A stretch of DNA of 64,000 nt from Chitinophaga sp. CF418 (GTDB taxonomy: Bacteria; Bacteroidota; Bacteroidia; Chitinophagales; Chitinophagaceae): positions 310,001 to 374,000 of the forward strand of contig NZ_FRCN01000001.1 in the NCBI RefSeq assembly GCF_900142925.1. Direction: 5' to 3'. This document shows, one piece after another, positions 48,501-55,519 of the stretch. A program made the translations under genes and the position numbers. The notes below the pieces were generated by a model. That model was given only the letters and a program-made list of their open reading frames with translations, ran no database searches and had not been told where the DNA came from. Numbering within the stretch: the first letter of the stretch is position 1; every line of letters begins with the position of its first letter.

Positions 48501-48863
48501 GATGCAGGTGGTGTAGCGGTGAATGGCATTGATCCGAACGGTAATGCAGTATCTAAAGTAGATGCACAGAAATGGTATTCTACTGTTGGCGGTCGTGAAG
48601 CTGCTTCCGGAGAGTATATGTACAGCGCTACTACTGTACGCTTACGTGAGGTAGCACTGGGTTATACCATCCCTGTAAAGAACACCAATTTCGTGAAAGC
48701 ACTGAAATTATCACTGACAGGACGTAACCTGGTGTACTTCTCCAAGAAAGCGCCATTCGATCCTGAGCTGACAATGTCAACCGCTAACGGTCTGTCAGGT
48801 GTGGATATCTTCATGCCTCCTGCTACCCGCAGCTATGGTCTGTCACTGAATGCTACTTTCTAA
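45504..48863 (+). CDS. SusC/RagA-family TonB-dependent receptor with STN signalling domain
   Basis: The 1119-residue receptor begins with a 23-residue extension before MKLT at residue 24, which opens the hydrophobic signal core. The other FecR-linked SusC at 57079-60504 has exactly the same spacing, so I keep the longer start. An STN domain lies at about 48-122 (LALYDIFNSISKQTGYEFVYDE, VIRPK), a carboxypeptidase-regulatory-like domain at 135-210, the plug at about 215-350 (VLKGASAAALYGSQGANGVIL) and then the barrel. It imports the ligand and reports its presence to FecR. SusD follows after 26 bp. The ATG sits in ACAAAAGTATG, a sequence shared with the beta-glucan SusC. Confidence 0.95.
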   Translation: MELRETCKAYPRDGFLHSKLLLVMKLTAILTLVFSLHLSARSYSQTVTIAGKHLALYDIFNSISKQTGYEFVYDEKLLQGTGAVDINLKSASLSDVMDKCLKDKPLSYTIMDKIIVIRPKAVKKETPAAIQPAATIEGTVVDAAGQPLPNVAIQVKGTTRGAITDEKGHFSLQAESTDVLVFNYVGFEKKEIAVGSQTNIQVALTESNKQLNAVVVTALGIKRSEKSITYAAQQVSGVELTKAKDPNLINTLNGKVAGLNISPSSSGVGGSAKVILRGAKSGLGSNQALYVIDGVPMNNSLTSQPNSSFGGSGAYDGGDPISNLNPDDIESISVLKGASAAALYGSQGANGVILITTKSGKAGRTVINFSSGLTLSNVAYKPEFQNSYGQTNATNTQSWGSKISGGKDNLSSFFQTGQNLTNSISLAGGSDKMQTYFSYANTTAKGIEPTNKLSRNNITFKETGHFLNDKLTAEADVNYINQTIDNTPLSGFYFNPLTGLYLFPRGKDLQPYKDNFEVFDPTRRLMVQNWPFNEDVQQNPWWILHRDPNSLDRNRLLMNASLKYDVNKWLNITARGSMDRINDVYEQKIYAGTVQTLSPANGVYVYSNTTTNQQYGDVLANFDIPVNQNIRVTGVLGGSIRDVVTKGEKFNSGQDGLNIPNLFVIQNFKTFNPLNSGTLQENHSQVQSVFGSANISYKDWAYLDLTARNDWASNLAFTPSGNYFYPSVGLNVILSQVAKLPAFISFAKVRGSYAQVGNSPLAYQSNPSVYNFSAGGGFSPNTTAPFTDLKPEKTNSLEFGTEWHFFENRLSADVTYYKTNTKNQTLQIRAPQGSFYDNFFINAGNIQNQGIEAIVRYEVLRDTKLKWNTGLNFSTNKNKIIELSPNAPEFTLSGASGSNYVSKFKVGGSFGDIYGTVLQHDAQGRIMIDANGNPIKQGGDFVFLGNSNTKWQLGWNNNLQYKDFNLSFLIDGKFGGKVMSITQSMMDQYGVSKVSGEARDAGGVAVNGIDPNGNAVSKVDAQKWYSTVGGREAASGEYMYSATTVRLREVALGYTIPVKNTNFVKALKLSLTGRNLVYFSKKAPFDPELTMSTANGLSGVDIFMPPATRSYGLSLNATF

Positions 48864-48889
48864 TCATTGTTGCCATTAAACTGAAGAAA

Positions 48890-50521
48890 ATGAAACGTTA
48901 CTATATAAAATGCATGTGGGCGATTGCGGCAGCAGTATTGCTGGGAGCCAGTGCCTGTACCAAGAACTTTGATGTATATAACCAGGACAATACCGGCATT
49001 ACCCCGGATGACCTGAAAGGAGATTTTAACGATATCGGCGCTTTCCTTACAAGGGCACAGCGTTCTATCATCAATTTTTCGGATGGTGGAGATCCTAACT
49101 CTTACCAGTTACAACAAAATCTGAATGCTGACTGCTATTCAGGCTATTTTATGTCCCCCAACCCATTTAACGGCGGACAAAACAACCTGTCCTACTCTCT
49201 TATCAGCGGCTGGAATGGTGAGCCTTTCAAGGTTGGTTACCTGAACATCATGGCCTCCGTAAACAGGTTGCGTAGAAATGGTGTGGATACTGCTTATCCT
49301 GCCGTATGGGCAGTAGCCCAGATACTACAGGTAACCGGTATGAGCCGTGTTACAGACATTTACGGACCTATTCCCTACAGCCAGGTGGGTACCAGCAAAA
49401 GCGCTATTCCATACGATAGCCAGGAAGACGTGTACAAACGTTTCTTCCTGGAACTGGACAGTGCAACCAATAACCTGCGTGCCCAGATCAACGGTAGCTT
49501 AAAGCCATTACCTTTCACCTTTGCTAAATTCGACCTGGTATACGATGGCGATTCCACTAAATGGCTGCAATATGCTAATAGCCTCCGCTTACGCCTGGCT
49601 ATGCATATTGTGAAGGTTGCGCCAGCATTGGCACAGCAACAGGCTGAAAAAGCCCTGGACCCTGCCAATGGAGGTGTGATCACCAGCAATACGGGTAACA
49701 TGAAGGTAAAAGTACTGGGTGCCGGCTTCAGTAATCCGTTGGTGTTTATAGCACAGAACTGGCTCGATATCCGCATCGGTGCTTCCATTCAATCTTATAT
49801 GAGCGGGTACAATGATCCGCGTATCGGCAAATATTTTGACAAGTCTACTGATACCACTTTCCCATCCCGGTATCAGGGTATCCGAATAGGCTCCATCAAT
49901 GGTAATGTGTCCAAGGGAGATTACACCGGATATTCTTCTCTGAATCTAAATGACGGTACACCTTCCTTCTCTATCACCACTCCAGTACAGATCATGACTG
50001 CAGCAGAAGTATACTTCCTGAGAGCAGAGGCAGCACTGCGTAACTGGGCAAATACAGGTGGTGATGCGCAGACGCTTTACAACAAGGGCATCACTACCTC
50101 TATGGAGCAATGGGGTGCTACTGCCGGTGCTTATCTCACTGATAACACCAGCACGCCTGCCGGTTTTACAGATCCAAAGAACGCTGCGAACAATGCGCCT
50201 TCTCCATCTGCCATCACTATCAAATGGGATGACGCAGCTACTCCTGAGGCAAAAATGGAACGTCTCATTACACAGAAATGGATCGCTATGTTCCCTGAAG
50301 GACAGGAAGCATGGACAGAATTCCGCCGTACCGGTTATCCTAAACTCTTCCCTGTAGTGAACAACTTCAGCGGTGGCGTAATCAGCAGTACTGTCCAGAT
50401 CAGACGTTTACCTTTCCCTCAGAACGAGTATAACACCAACAGTGCCGAAGTGACCAAGGCTATCTCGTTGCTGAAAGGTGCTGACAATGGCGCTACCAGA
50501 TTGTGGTGGGATGCACAATAA
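48890..50521 (+). CDS. SusD-like outer-membrane lipoprotein (SusD_2 / RagB type)
   Basis: The 543-residue precursor has a lipobox ending at C23 (LLGASAC). Features of the SusD_RagB lipoprotein subgroup are DIYGPIPYSQVG (about 160-171), WLQYANSLRLRLAMHIVK, ITQKWIAMFPEGQEAWTEFRRTGYP and the terminal RLWWDAQ. It forms the lid of the SusC encoded 26 bp upstream. It closes the operon, with a strong terminator about 100 bp past the stop. The resemblance to the SusD at 36745-38340, including the same last five residues, points to a common subgroup although the two loci have different regulation. The ligand is unknown; the divergent GH43 suggests a hemicellulose- or pectin-type side-chain sugar. Confidence 0.95.
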   Translation: MKRYYIKCMWAIAAAVLLGASACTKNFDVYNQDNTGITPDDLKGDFNDIGAFLTRAQRSIINFSDGGDPNSYQLQQNLNADCYSGYFMSPNPFNGGQNNLSYSLISGWNGEPFKVGYLNIMASVNRLRRNGVDTAYPAVWAVAQILQVTGMSRVTDIYGPIPYSQVGTSKSAIPYDSQEDVYKRFFLELDSATNNLRAQINGSLKPLPFTFAKFDLVYDGDSTKWLQYANSLRLRLAMHIVKVAPALAQQQAEKALDPANGGVITSNTGNMKVKVLGAGFSNPLVFIAQNWLDIRIGASIQSYMSGYNDPRIGKYFDKSTDTTFPSRYQGIRIGSINGNVSKGDYTGYSSLNLNDGTPSFSITTPVQIMTAAEVYFLRAEAALRNWANTGGDAQTLYNKGITTSMEQWGATAGAYLTDNTSTPAGFTDPKNAANNAPSPSAITIKWDDAATPEAKMERLITQKWIAMFPEGQEAWTEFRRTGYPKLFPVVNNFSGGVISSTVQIRRLPFPQNEYNTNSAEVTKAISLLKGADNGATRLWWDAQ

Positions 50522-50624
50522 TATTAATTGTTAAGACTGTCAATCTTGTGAATGTATCAGTTATAAACGGAAACCAACAGTTGAGTATTAAGAATTACTG
50601 ACTGGACTAAAGAGTGAAGAACAG

Positions 50625-50662
50625 GAAGCCGTCTCAATTCATTTTGAGGCGGCTTCTTTTTT
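50625..50662 (+). terminator. Intrinsic terminator of the sigma/FecR/SusCD operon
   Basis: GAAGCCG-T-CTCAA pairs with TTGAG-G-CGGCTTC around TTCATT and is followed by six T. Confidence 0.9.
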
Positions 50663-50683
50663 GTAAGTACTGGTATGCAAATG

Positions 50684-50710
50684 AAAAAAGCCTCCCCAAA
50701 AGGAGGCTTT
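50684..50710 (-). terminator. Intrinsic terminator of the beta-glucan locus
   Basis: On the minus strand AAAGCCTCC, a 6-nt loop, GGAGGCTTT and further T. It lies 21 bp past the last GH30 stop and back to back with the plus-strand terminator. Confidence 0.9.
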
Positions 50711-50730
50711 CCATTTGATATAAGGATATC

Positions 50731-52188
50731 CTATTCTATTACCAATGTTGCGATAGAATGCGGTAAACTGTTTACAGTAGCTGCTTCGCCTTTGATCCAC
50801 AATTTGTAAGGAATCTCTTTTGAAGACATGTTCAACACTACAACTGCGAGTTTGCCATCTTTATTAACGAAGGCTGTTGTCTGCAGGTCTGTTCTGTTGG
50901 AAGAGGCGATTACACGTTTTGCACCCGGGCGGATGAATTTAGAGAAATGTCCCAGGTAATAATAAGCATTGGTGTAGATCAGTTCACCTGTCTTTGTATC
51001 TGCATGCACCGGCGCAAAGCAGAAGTTACCAACATGGTTTGGACCACCATTTTCATCCAGCAGGATGTTCCAGTCCGTCCAGGCAACGGTACCGTTATTA
51101 AAGTCATTCACCATGGAGTGACCATAGCGCTCACCAATGAACCATTCATTGATACGCTCACGTTTGAAAGACTCAATACATCCTTCTGTAAAAATGAGGT
51201 TCTTGTCAGGGAAAGTTTCTGCCACACGGCGTACGTTGTCAAACATCATCGTACTCCCTGTCCAGGTTTCATACCAGTGGTAACCAATACCCCATACATA
51301 TTTTGCAGCAGCGGGATCTTCCAGGATGGTGCTGGCACGCTGATATACCTGATCACGGTTGTGATCCCAGGCTATCAGTTTCTTCGAAGCCAGTCCCTGT
51401 TTCTGCAAGGTTGGGCCCAGGTAACGTTTGATGAAATCCCTTTCCTCTTCGGCAGAGTAATTACATGATTCCCATTTTTGTTTTGCCATAGGTTCATTCT
51501 GTACGGAAAGGCCCCATACAGGAATACCCAGTGACTCATAGGTTTTGATAAACTTCACAAAGAAGTTAGCCCATGACTGGTAGTATTGTGGCAACAGTTT
51601 ACCGCCATGCAGCATATCGTTGTTATCCTTCATCCAGGCCGGAGGGCTCCAGGGGCTCACATACAATGGCAACTTTCCGCCAGCAGCGGTTATGGCTGCT
51701 TTAATGAATGGAATGCGATACTGCACATCGTGTTCTACGCTGAATGTTCTCAACAGGCTGTCTTTATCTTTTACATAGCTATAGGAATCACTGGAGAAGT
51801 CGCAGCTCTGTATATTCGTCCTGGCCAATGTGTACCCGATACCATCCACCGGATCATAGTAAGCTTTTACCAGTTCTGCCCTTTTCTGATTAGGCATTTT
51901 TGCCCATGTTTCAGCAGCAGCATCAGTCAATGCTCCGCCGATTCCTATCAGTGTCTGGAAACGCTTTGTGGGGTCTACAAAGATGCACACTTCTGTTTCC
52001 AGCGGCTGTTTCATGGATGCAAAAGACAAAGTGCCTGTTTCAGTCAGCCGCAGTTTGGTGTTCTCTGCAGTTGTATACACAGTAACGCTTTTGCGCGTAG
52101 TGGAATCTTTTCTGTTACTCAGGGCTTCGCTCTTCGCATAACCGGTGTAAGCCACCAGTAACAGCCCTATCAATGCGAACCTTCTCAT
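50731..52188 (-). CDS. Glycoside hydrolase family 30 enzyme (probable endo-beta-1,6-glucanase), periplasmic
   Basis: The 485-residue enzyme has a signal peptide (about 1-18) without a lipobox, so it is probably periplasmic. The (beta/alpha)8 domain shows GIGGALTDAAAETWAKM, LYVSPWSPPAWMKDN, the acid/base E232 in VQNEPMA and the nucleophile E335 in FTEGCIES. The spacing and the small beta-sandwich at the end (about 415-485) fit GH30, subfamilies 1 or 3, which include beta-1,6-glucanases and glucosylceramidases. It is 21 bp after the second GH30 gene and is the last gene of the locus. A lipidated GH30 followed by a periplasmic one fits surface cutting and then further hydrolysis of imported oligosaccharides. 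The linkage cut is inferred from context. Confidence 0.9.
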   Translation of the reverse strand: MRRFALIGLLLVAYTGYAKSEALSNRKDSTTRKSVTVYTTAENTKLRLTETGTLSFASMKQPLETEVCIFVDPTKRFQTLIGIGGALTDAAAETWAKMPNQKRAELVKAYYDPVDGIGYTLARTNIQSCDFSSDSYSYVKDKDSLLRTFSVEHDVQYRIPFIKAAITAAGGKLPLYVSPWSPPAWMKDNNDMLHGGKLLPQYYQSWANFFVKFIKTYESLGIPVWGLSVQNEPMAKQKWESCNYSAEEERDFIKRYLGPTLQKQGLASKKLIAWDHNRDQVYQRASTILEDPAAAKYVWGIGYHWYETWTGSTMMFDNVRRVAETFPDKNLIFTEGCIESFKRERINEWFIGERYGHSMVNDFNNGTVAWTDWNILLDENGGPNHVGNFCFAPVHADTKTGELIYTNAYYYLGHFSKFIRPGAKRVIASSNRTDLQTTAFVNKDGKLAVVVLNMSSKEIPYKLWIKGEAATVNSLPHSIATLVIE

Positions 52189-52209
52189 TTATAAATACAA
52201 TGTTAGAGT

Positions 52210-53667
52210 TTACCAGATATATGTAGCTACCGCACCATTGGTCAGGGTACTGGTCACTACTTTTCCTTTGTACTGGATATTGAACGTCTGCGGTGTCGTG
52301 CCACTATTTACAACGATCAGCACTTTCTTACCATCGGGGGTTTTAAATGCCACATTGTCCAGCTGGCTCGTGATGTTGGAAGCGATCCTCACAGATCCTG
52401 GTCGCACAAATTTAGACGCGTGACCGATAATATAATATGCAACGTTACGAATTACTCCTGAGCCAATTGTCAATGCCCCCAGGCAGGTAGTACAACCACC
52501 TTCTGTATGCGGACCATAGTTGGGATCAGCAGCCAGGTTCCATTCCAGTACGTTACGGCTCCAGTTGCGCGTAGCACCAATGATCAGCGTGCTCACATGC
52601 CACTTCAGATCATTTCCGAAGTTGCCGGGGCCACCTACCCATTGTTCTGTGAAGTAAATATTCTTCTCCGGATAGGCATCATGCAACTGCGTCAGGGCAG
52701 TGATGCTGCCACCGTACAAATGAAAGGCAGCACCATCTACATAAGGATAAGCATCCGCGTCCTTCAGAATAGCAGCAGGATATTCTGGTTTGTCTGCATT
52801 ATGATCGTATACAATGATCTTTGTGGTAAGTCCGGCTGCTTTAAAAGCAGGGCCTAGGTGATTCTTTACGAAGTCAGCCTGTTCATTGGCCTGCATGACC
52901 ATACTGGGGTTGTTACCACCGTGTAAGGGTTCGTTTTGCGGCGTAATAGCATCGATCGTGATACCTTCTGCCTTCATCGCCTGGATGTATTTTACAAAAT
53001 ATAAAGCATAGGCAGCATAGTATTCAGGTTTCAGGCTACCCCCCTTGGATGCATTATTTGTTTTCATCCAGGAAGGAGCGGACCATGGCGATCCCAGTAT
53101 TTTGATATTGGGCGCCAGGGCAACTATTTTCTTCAGTACAGGCAGCAGATCTTTCTTTTCCATATCAATGCTGAACTTCGCCATGCTGGCATCTGTTTCA
53201 CCTGCGGCAAGATCATTGTAGGTGAAAGGCGCTGCACTCAGGTCAGAAGCACCAATGCTCACACGCAGATAGCTCACACCGATATGTGTACTATCTGTCA
53301 GGAACAGTTCTTTCAATAACGCATCCTGTACATCTGCAGAAAGAGAATTGATCAGCGTGGCACTACCACCTGTCAGGCAATACCCGAAACCATCTATGGT
53401 CTGATAAGCCTGTGCATCATCTACTTTAATATCAGGATAGATATTGGTTGTGTCTTTGAAGAGCAGTCTTACTTGTTGTTTTTTAAAAAGCACTGTTTTA
53501 TCTCCGGTCGTCAGCCACATATTTACATCTGTGGTATCGGCCATGGGTGGGTCAACAGTGGGGTCGGGCACTTCTCCCCCTTTATTGTCCTTGCAACCTG
53601 CAAAGGAGATCAGGCCTGTCATCAGCAATACAGCCAGGCTGATCGATGTTTTATTAAAGAATCTCAT
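52210..53667 (-). CDS. Glycoside hydrolase family 30 lipoprotein (probable endo-beta-1,6-glucanase), surface
   Basis: The 485-residue precursor has a lipobox ending at C25 (LISFAGC) followed by an acidic stretch (KDNKGGEVPDP), which favours surface display. The catalytic barrel shows GYCLTGGSATLINSL, ILGSPWSAPSWMKTN, the acid/base E246 in PQNEPLHGG and the nucleophile E341 in YFTEQWVGG. The C-terminal beta-sandwich ends TLTNGAVATYIW. It shares only family-level similarity with its GH30 neighbour, so this is not a recent duplication. The start ATG overlaps the GH16 stop by 4 bp (ATGA), so translation is coupled. Together GH16 and GH30 would cut beta-1,3 and beta-1,6 bonds in a branched glucan such as laminarin or fungal wall glucan. 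Confidence 0.9.
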   Translation of the reverse strand: MRFFNKTSISLAVLLMTGLISFAGCKDNKGGEVPDPTVDPPMADTTDVNMWLTTGDKTVLFKKQQVRLLFKDTTNIYPDIKVDDAQAYQTIDGFGYCLTGGSATLINSLSADVQDALLKELFLTDSTHIGVSYLRVSIGASDLSAAPFTYNDLAAGETDASMAKFSIDMEKKDLLPVLKKIVALAPNIKILGSPWSAPSWMKTNNASKGGSLKPEYYAAYALYFVKYIQAMKAEGITIDAITPQNEPLHGGNNPSMVMQANEQADFVKNHLGPAFKAAGLTTKIIVYDHNADKPEYPAAILKDADAYPYVDGAAFHLYGGSITALTQLHDAYPEKNIYFTEQWVGGPGNFGNDLKWHVSTLIIGATRNWSRNVLEWNLAADPNYGPHTEGGCTTCLGALTIGSGVIRNVAYYIIGHASKFVRPGSVRIASNITSQLDNVAFKTPDGKKVLIVVNSGTTPQTFNIQYKGKVVTSTLTNGAVATYIW

Positions 53668-54521
53668 TTTTCAATCATTTTATAAACTCTTACATAATCC
53701 ACATCCATTGTTACCGGATAAATGGACTCGTCCATACCCTGTGCACCGCCCCAGTCGCCTCCAACAGCAATATTCAACAGGAGATGGAATTTCTTATCGA
53801 AAGGCCATACTTTATATCCTTTCCCCTCATTAACAAATTCAAAGATGAGCTGATCGTCAATATAACCACGCAGGGCATAAGGCGTCCAGTCCATTCTATA
53901 CACATGATATTCCGTACTGGCGTTCTGTATTTTCTTAACGCTTGTTTTCTGTGTGTTTATTTTGAAGTAGTAAGCTTCTGTATGTGCGCTGATATGGATC
54001 ACATCCTGATCATATCCTACATGCTCCATTATGTCGATCTCTCCTGATTTTGGCCAGTCTCCGTATGCCCAGTCTGTAGGCAGCATCCAGATAGCAGGCC
54101 AGGTACCTTTACCGGCAGGCAGTTTTGCTTTGATCTCAAAGCGGCCATACAGGAAGTCACCTTTTCCTCTTGTTACCAGTCTTGCGGAAGTATAGTTACG
54201 GTTTTCCTTCACTTCCTTTTTTGCTGTGATTGTCAGCTTGCCATTGGCTACTGAGGCATTGTCGGGGCTGTTGGTATAATATTCCAGTTCATTGTTTCCC
54301 CATCCGCCGCCACCGATATCGTATCCCCATTTGGTATTGTCGGGCACTCCGGTATTATCAAATTCATCTGCCCATACCGGGGTTGTCTCAAACGTCCAGT
54401 GCTTGTCTACAGGCCCCTGCGGACTTACAGGATTAGTAGTAGTGTCGTTGTCACTTTTTCCTGAGCAGGAAAGGATATTGAAGCCCAGCAGAAGGAAGGG
54501 GAGGTATTTCAGTGTTTTCAT
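53664..54521 (-). CDS. Glycoside hydrolase family 16 lipoprotein (laminarinase / beta-1,3-glucanase type)
   Basis: The 285-residue precursor has a lipobox ending at C19 (FNILSC) with Ser/Asp after it, so it should sit on the outer membrane surface. The beta-jelly-roll domain (about 45-285) contains WADEFDNTGVPDNTKWGYDIG, WPAIWMLPTDWAYGDWPKSG and the catalytic EIDIME motif with nucleophile E161 and acid/base E166. This ExDxxE form with the extra residue is the laminarinase-type (GH16_3-like) signature. NIAVGGDWGG near the end is also typical. It should cleave internal beta-1,3 bonds of beta-glucans. It lies 102 bp after the binding-lipoprotein gene, with a terminator-like hairpin in that gap, and overlaps the next GH30 gene by 4 bp. 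Confidence 0.95.
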   Translation of the reverse strand: MKTLKYLPFLLLGFNILSCSGKSDNDTTTNPVSPQGPVDKHWTFETTPVWADEFDNTGVPDNTKWGYDIGGGGWGNNELEYYTNSPDNASVANGKLTITAKKEVKENRNYTSARLVTRGKGDFLYGRFEIKAKLPAGKGTWPAIWMLPTDWAYGDWPKSGEIDIMEHVGYDQDVIHISAHTEAYYFKINTQKTSVKKIQNASTEYHVYRMDWTPYALRGYIDDQLIFEFVNEGKGYKVWPFDKKFHLLLNIAVGGDWGGAQGMDESIYPVTMDVDYVRVYKMIEK

Positions 54522-54537
54522 ACGCGCTCTTTTATAG

Positions 54538-54609
54538 ATAAAAAAATTAGGAATCGGGACCAGGAACCAAGCATATAATACACCCTATTCCCGATCCGCA
54601 ATTCCTAAT
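54538..54609 (-). terminator. Terminator-like hairpin between the binding lipoprotein and GH16 genes
   Basis: ATTCCTAAT (54601-54609) pairs with ATTAGGAAT (54546-54554), and an inner CGGGA/TCCCG pair extends it. On the minus strand the stem ends in seven T. Confidence 0.7.
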
Positions 54610-54623
54610 CCAAAAAATTGGCT

Positions 54624-55481
54624 CTATTTCTCTTCCAGGAATTTGACATCGTCGATAGTGATACCGCCGGTTCCCAGTGTACCACCGGAGCTACCTGCTT
54701 TAATCACAATATAAATATCTCCCGCCTTAGTAAATGTCATGATACCGTTTTTATCCTTGCCGGCGCCATCACAACCGATCTTAGCAAGATCGTTGTCAAA
54801 CGCTACGGTACCACAACCAGACCAGGTATTCAGAGAAATAAACTTATTTCCGCTATAGTCAGAACCCTGTTTAGGCACGGCAGCATCTATGTAAACTTCA
54901 AACCAGGAATTGGTAGCGCCGCTCCCCTGAACACGCCCTGAGAAAACGTAGGATTTACCGGTCTTTACAGTCACCTTCTGATAGATAGCACCATTACTGT
55001 TGCCGGTATTACTGAAGACCATTTTTCCGTTCTCTATTTTGATGCTGGTTTGTGTACCTCCGGTGTTCAGCAGTGTCCAGTATTGTTCACTACCTGTTTC
55101 CATATTACCACCCTGCAGGATATCCTGCGTTTCGGCGTTCTGGGCGATAGTAATTTCCTTCGCTGTTTTTGCATATCCACCACTGGTGAATACTGTAAAC
55201 TGGATCTTATATTTTCCGGCCTGGAAAAAGCTCAGTGTATCAGTTTCGCGTTTGGATTTATGTCCTGCATCATCTGTCCATTCAAAGAGAAAACCACCCT
55301 GTGTTGTATTCTTTACAACGATCTTATTCGGGTTGCCGTTCAGTGGTTCAGCAGTGAAAGACGCTGTAGGCAGCGGTCCCAGTTCATTATCAGATGATTC
55401 CGGTGTACAGGCGGAAACAGCGCCGGCCAGCAGAGCAGCCATTGCTATTGTACGTGTATGTTTTATATATTGAAAGTTCAT
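54624..55481 (-). CDS. Surface glycan-binding lipoprotein with PKD-like and CBM-like domains
   Basis: The 285-residue precursor has a lipobox ending at C25 (GAVSAC) followed by TPESSDNE. The first mature part (about 35-120) is a PKD-like Ig fold (FLFEWTDDAGHKSKRETDTLSFFQAGKYKIQFTV in segments). The second (about 128-285) is a beta-sandwich resembling carbohydrate-binding modules of the CBM4/9/22 type, with NMETGSEQYWTLLN at its start and ITIDDVKFLEE at its end. No catalytic motif is present. Its place directly after SusD (38 bp) is that of the SusE/SGBP-type proteins of glycan loci, which hold the polymer at the cell surface. The binding specificity, probably beta-glucan, is taken from the enzymes next door. 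Confidence 0.82.
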   Translation of the reverse strand: MNFQYIKHTRTIAMAALLAGAVSACTPESSDNELGPLPTASFTAEPLNGNPNKIVVKNTTQGGFLFEWTDDAGHKSKRETDTLSFFQAGKYKIQFTVFTSGGYAKTAKEITIAQNAETQDILQGGNMETGSEQYWTLLNTGGTQTSIKIENGKMVFSNTGNSNGAIYQKVTVKTGKSYVFSGRVQGSGATNSWFEVYIDAAVPKQGSDYSGNKFISLNTWSGCGTVAFDNDLAKIGCDGAGKDKNGIMTFTKAGDIYIVIKAGSSGGTLGTGGITIDDVKFLEEK

Positions 55482-55519
55482 TTGTGCTGTTTGTTAGATC
55501 ATGAATGCTGTTAATACGC

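Noticed and set aside
51586..52161. 191-residue ORF antisense to the periplasmic GH30 gene
   Set aside because: It is a shadow of the GH30 coding sequence; the real gene has complete catalytic motifs on the other strand.
52188..52210. Recent tandem duplication of the two GH30 genes
   Set aside because: The two proteins share only family motifs; signal type, motif surroundings and termini differ, so the pair is old or independently recruited.
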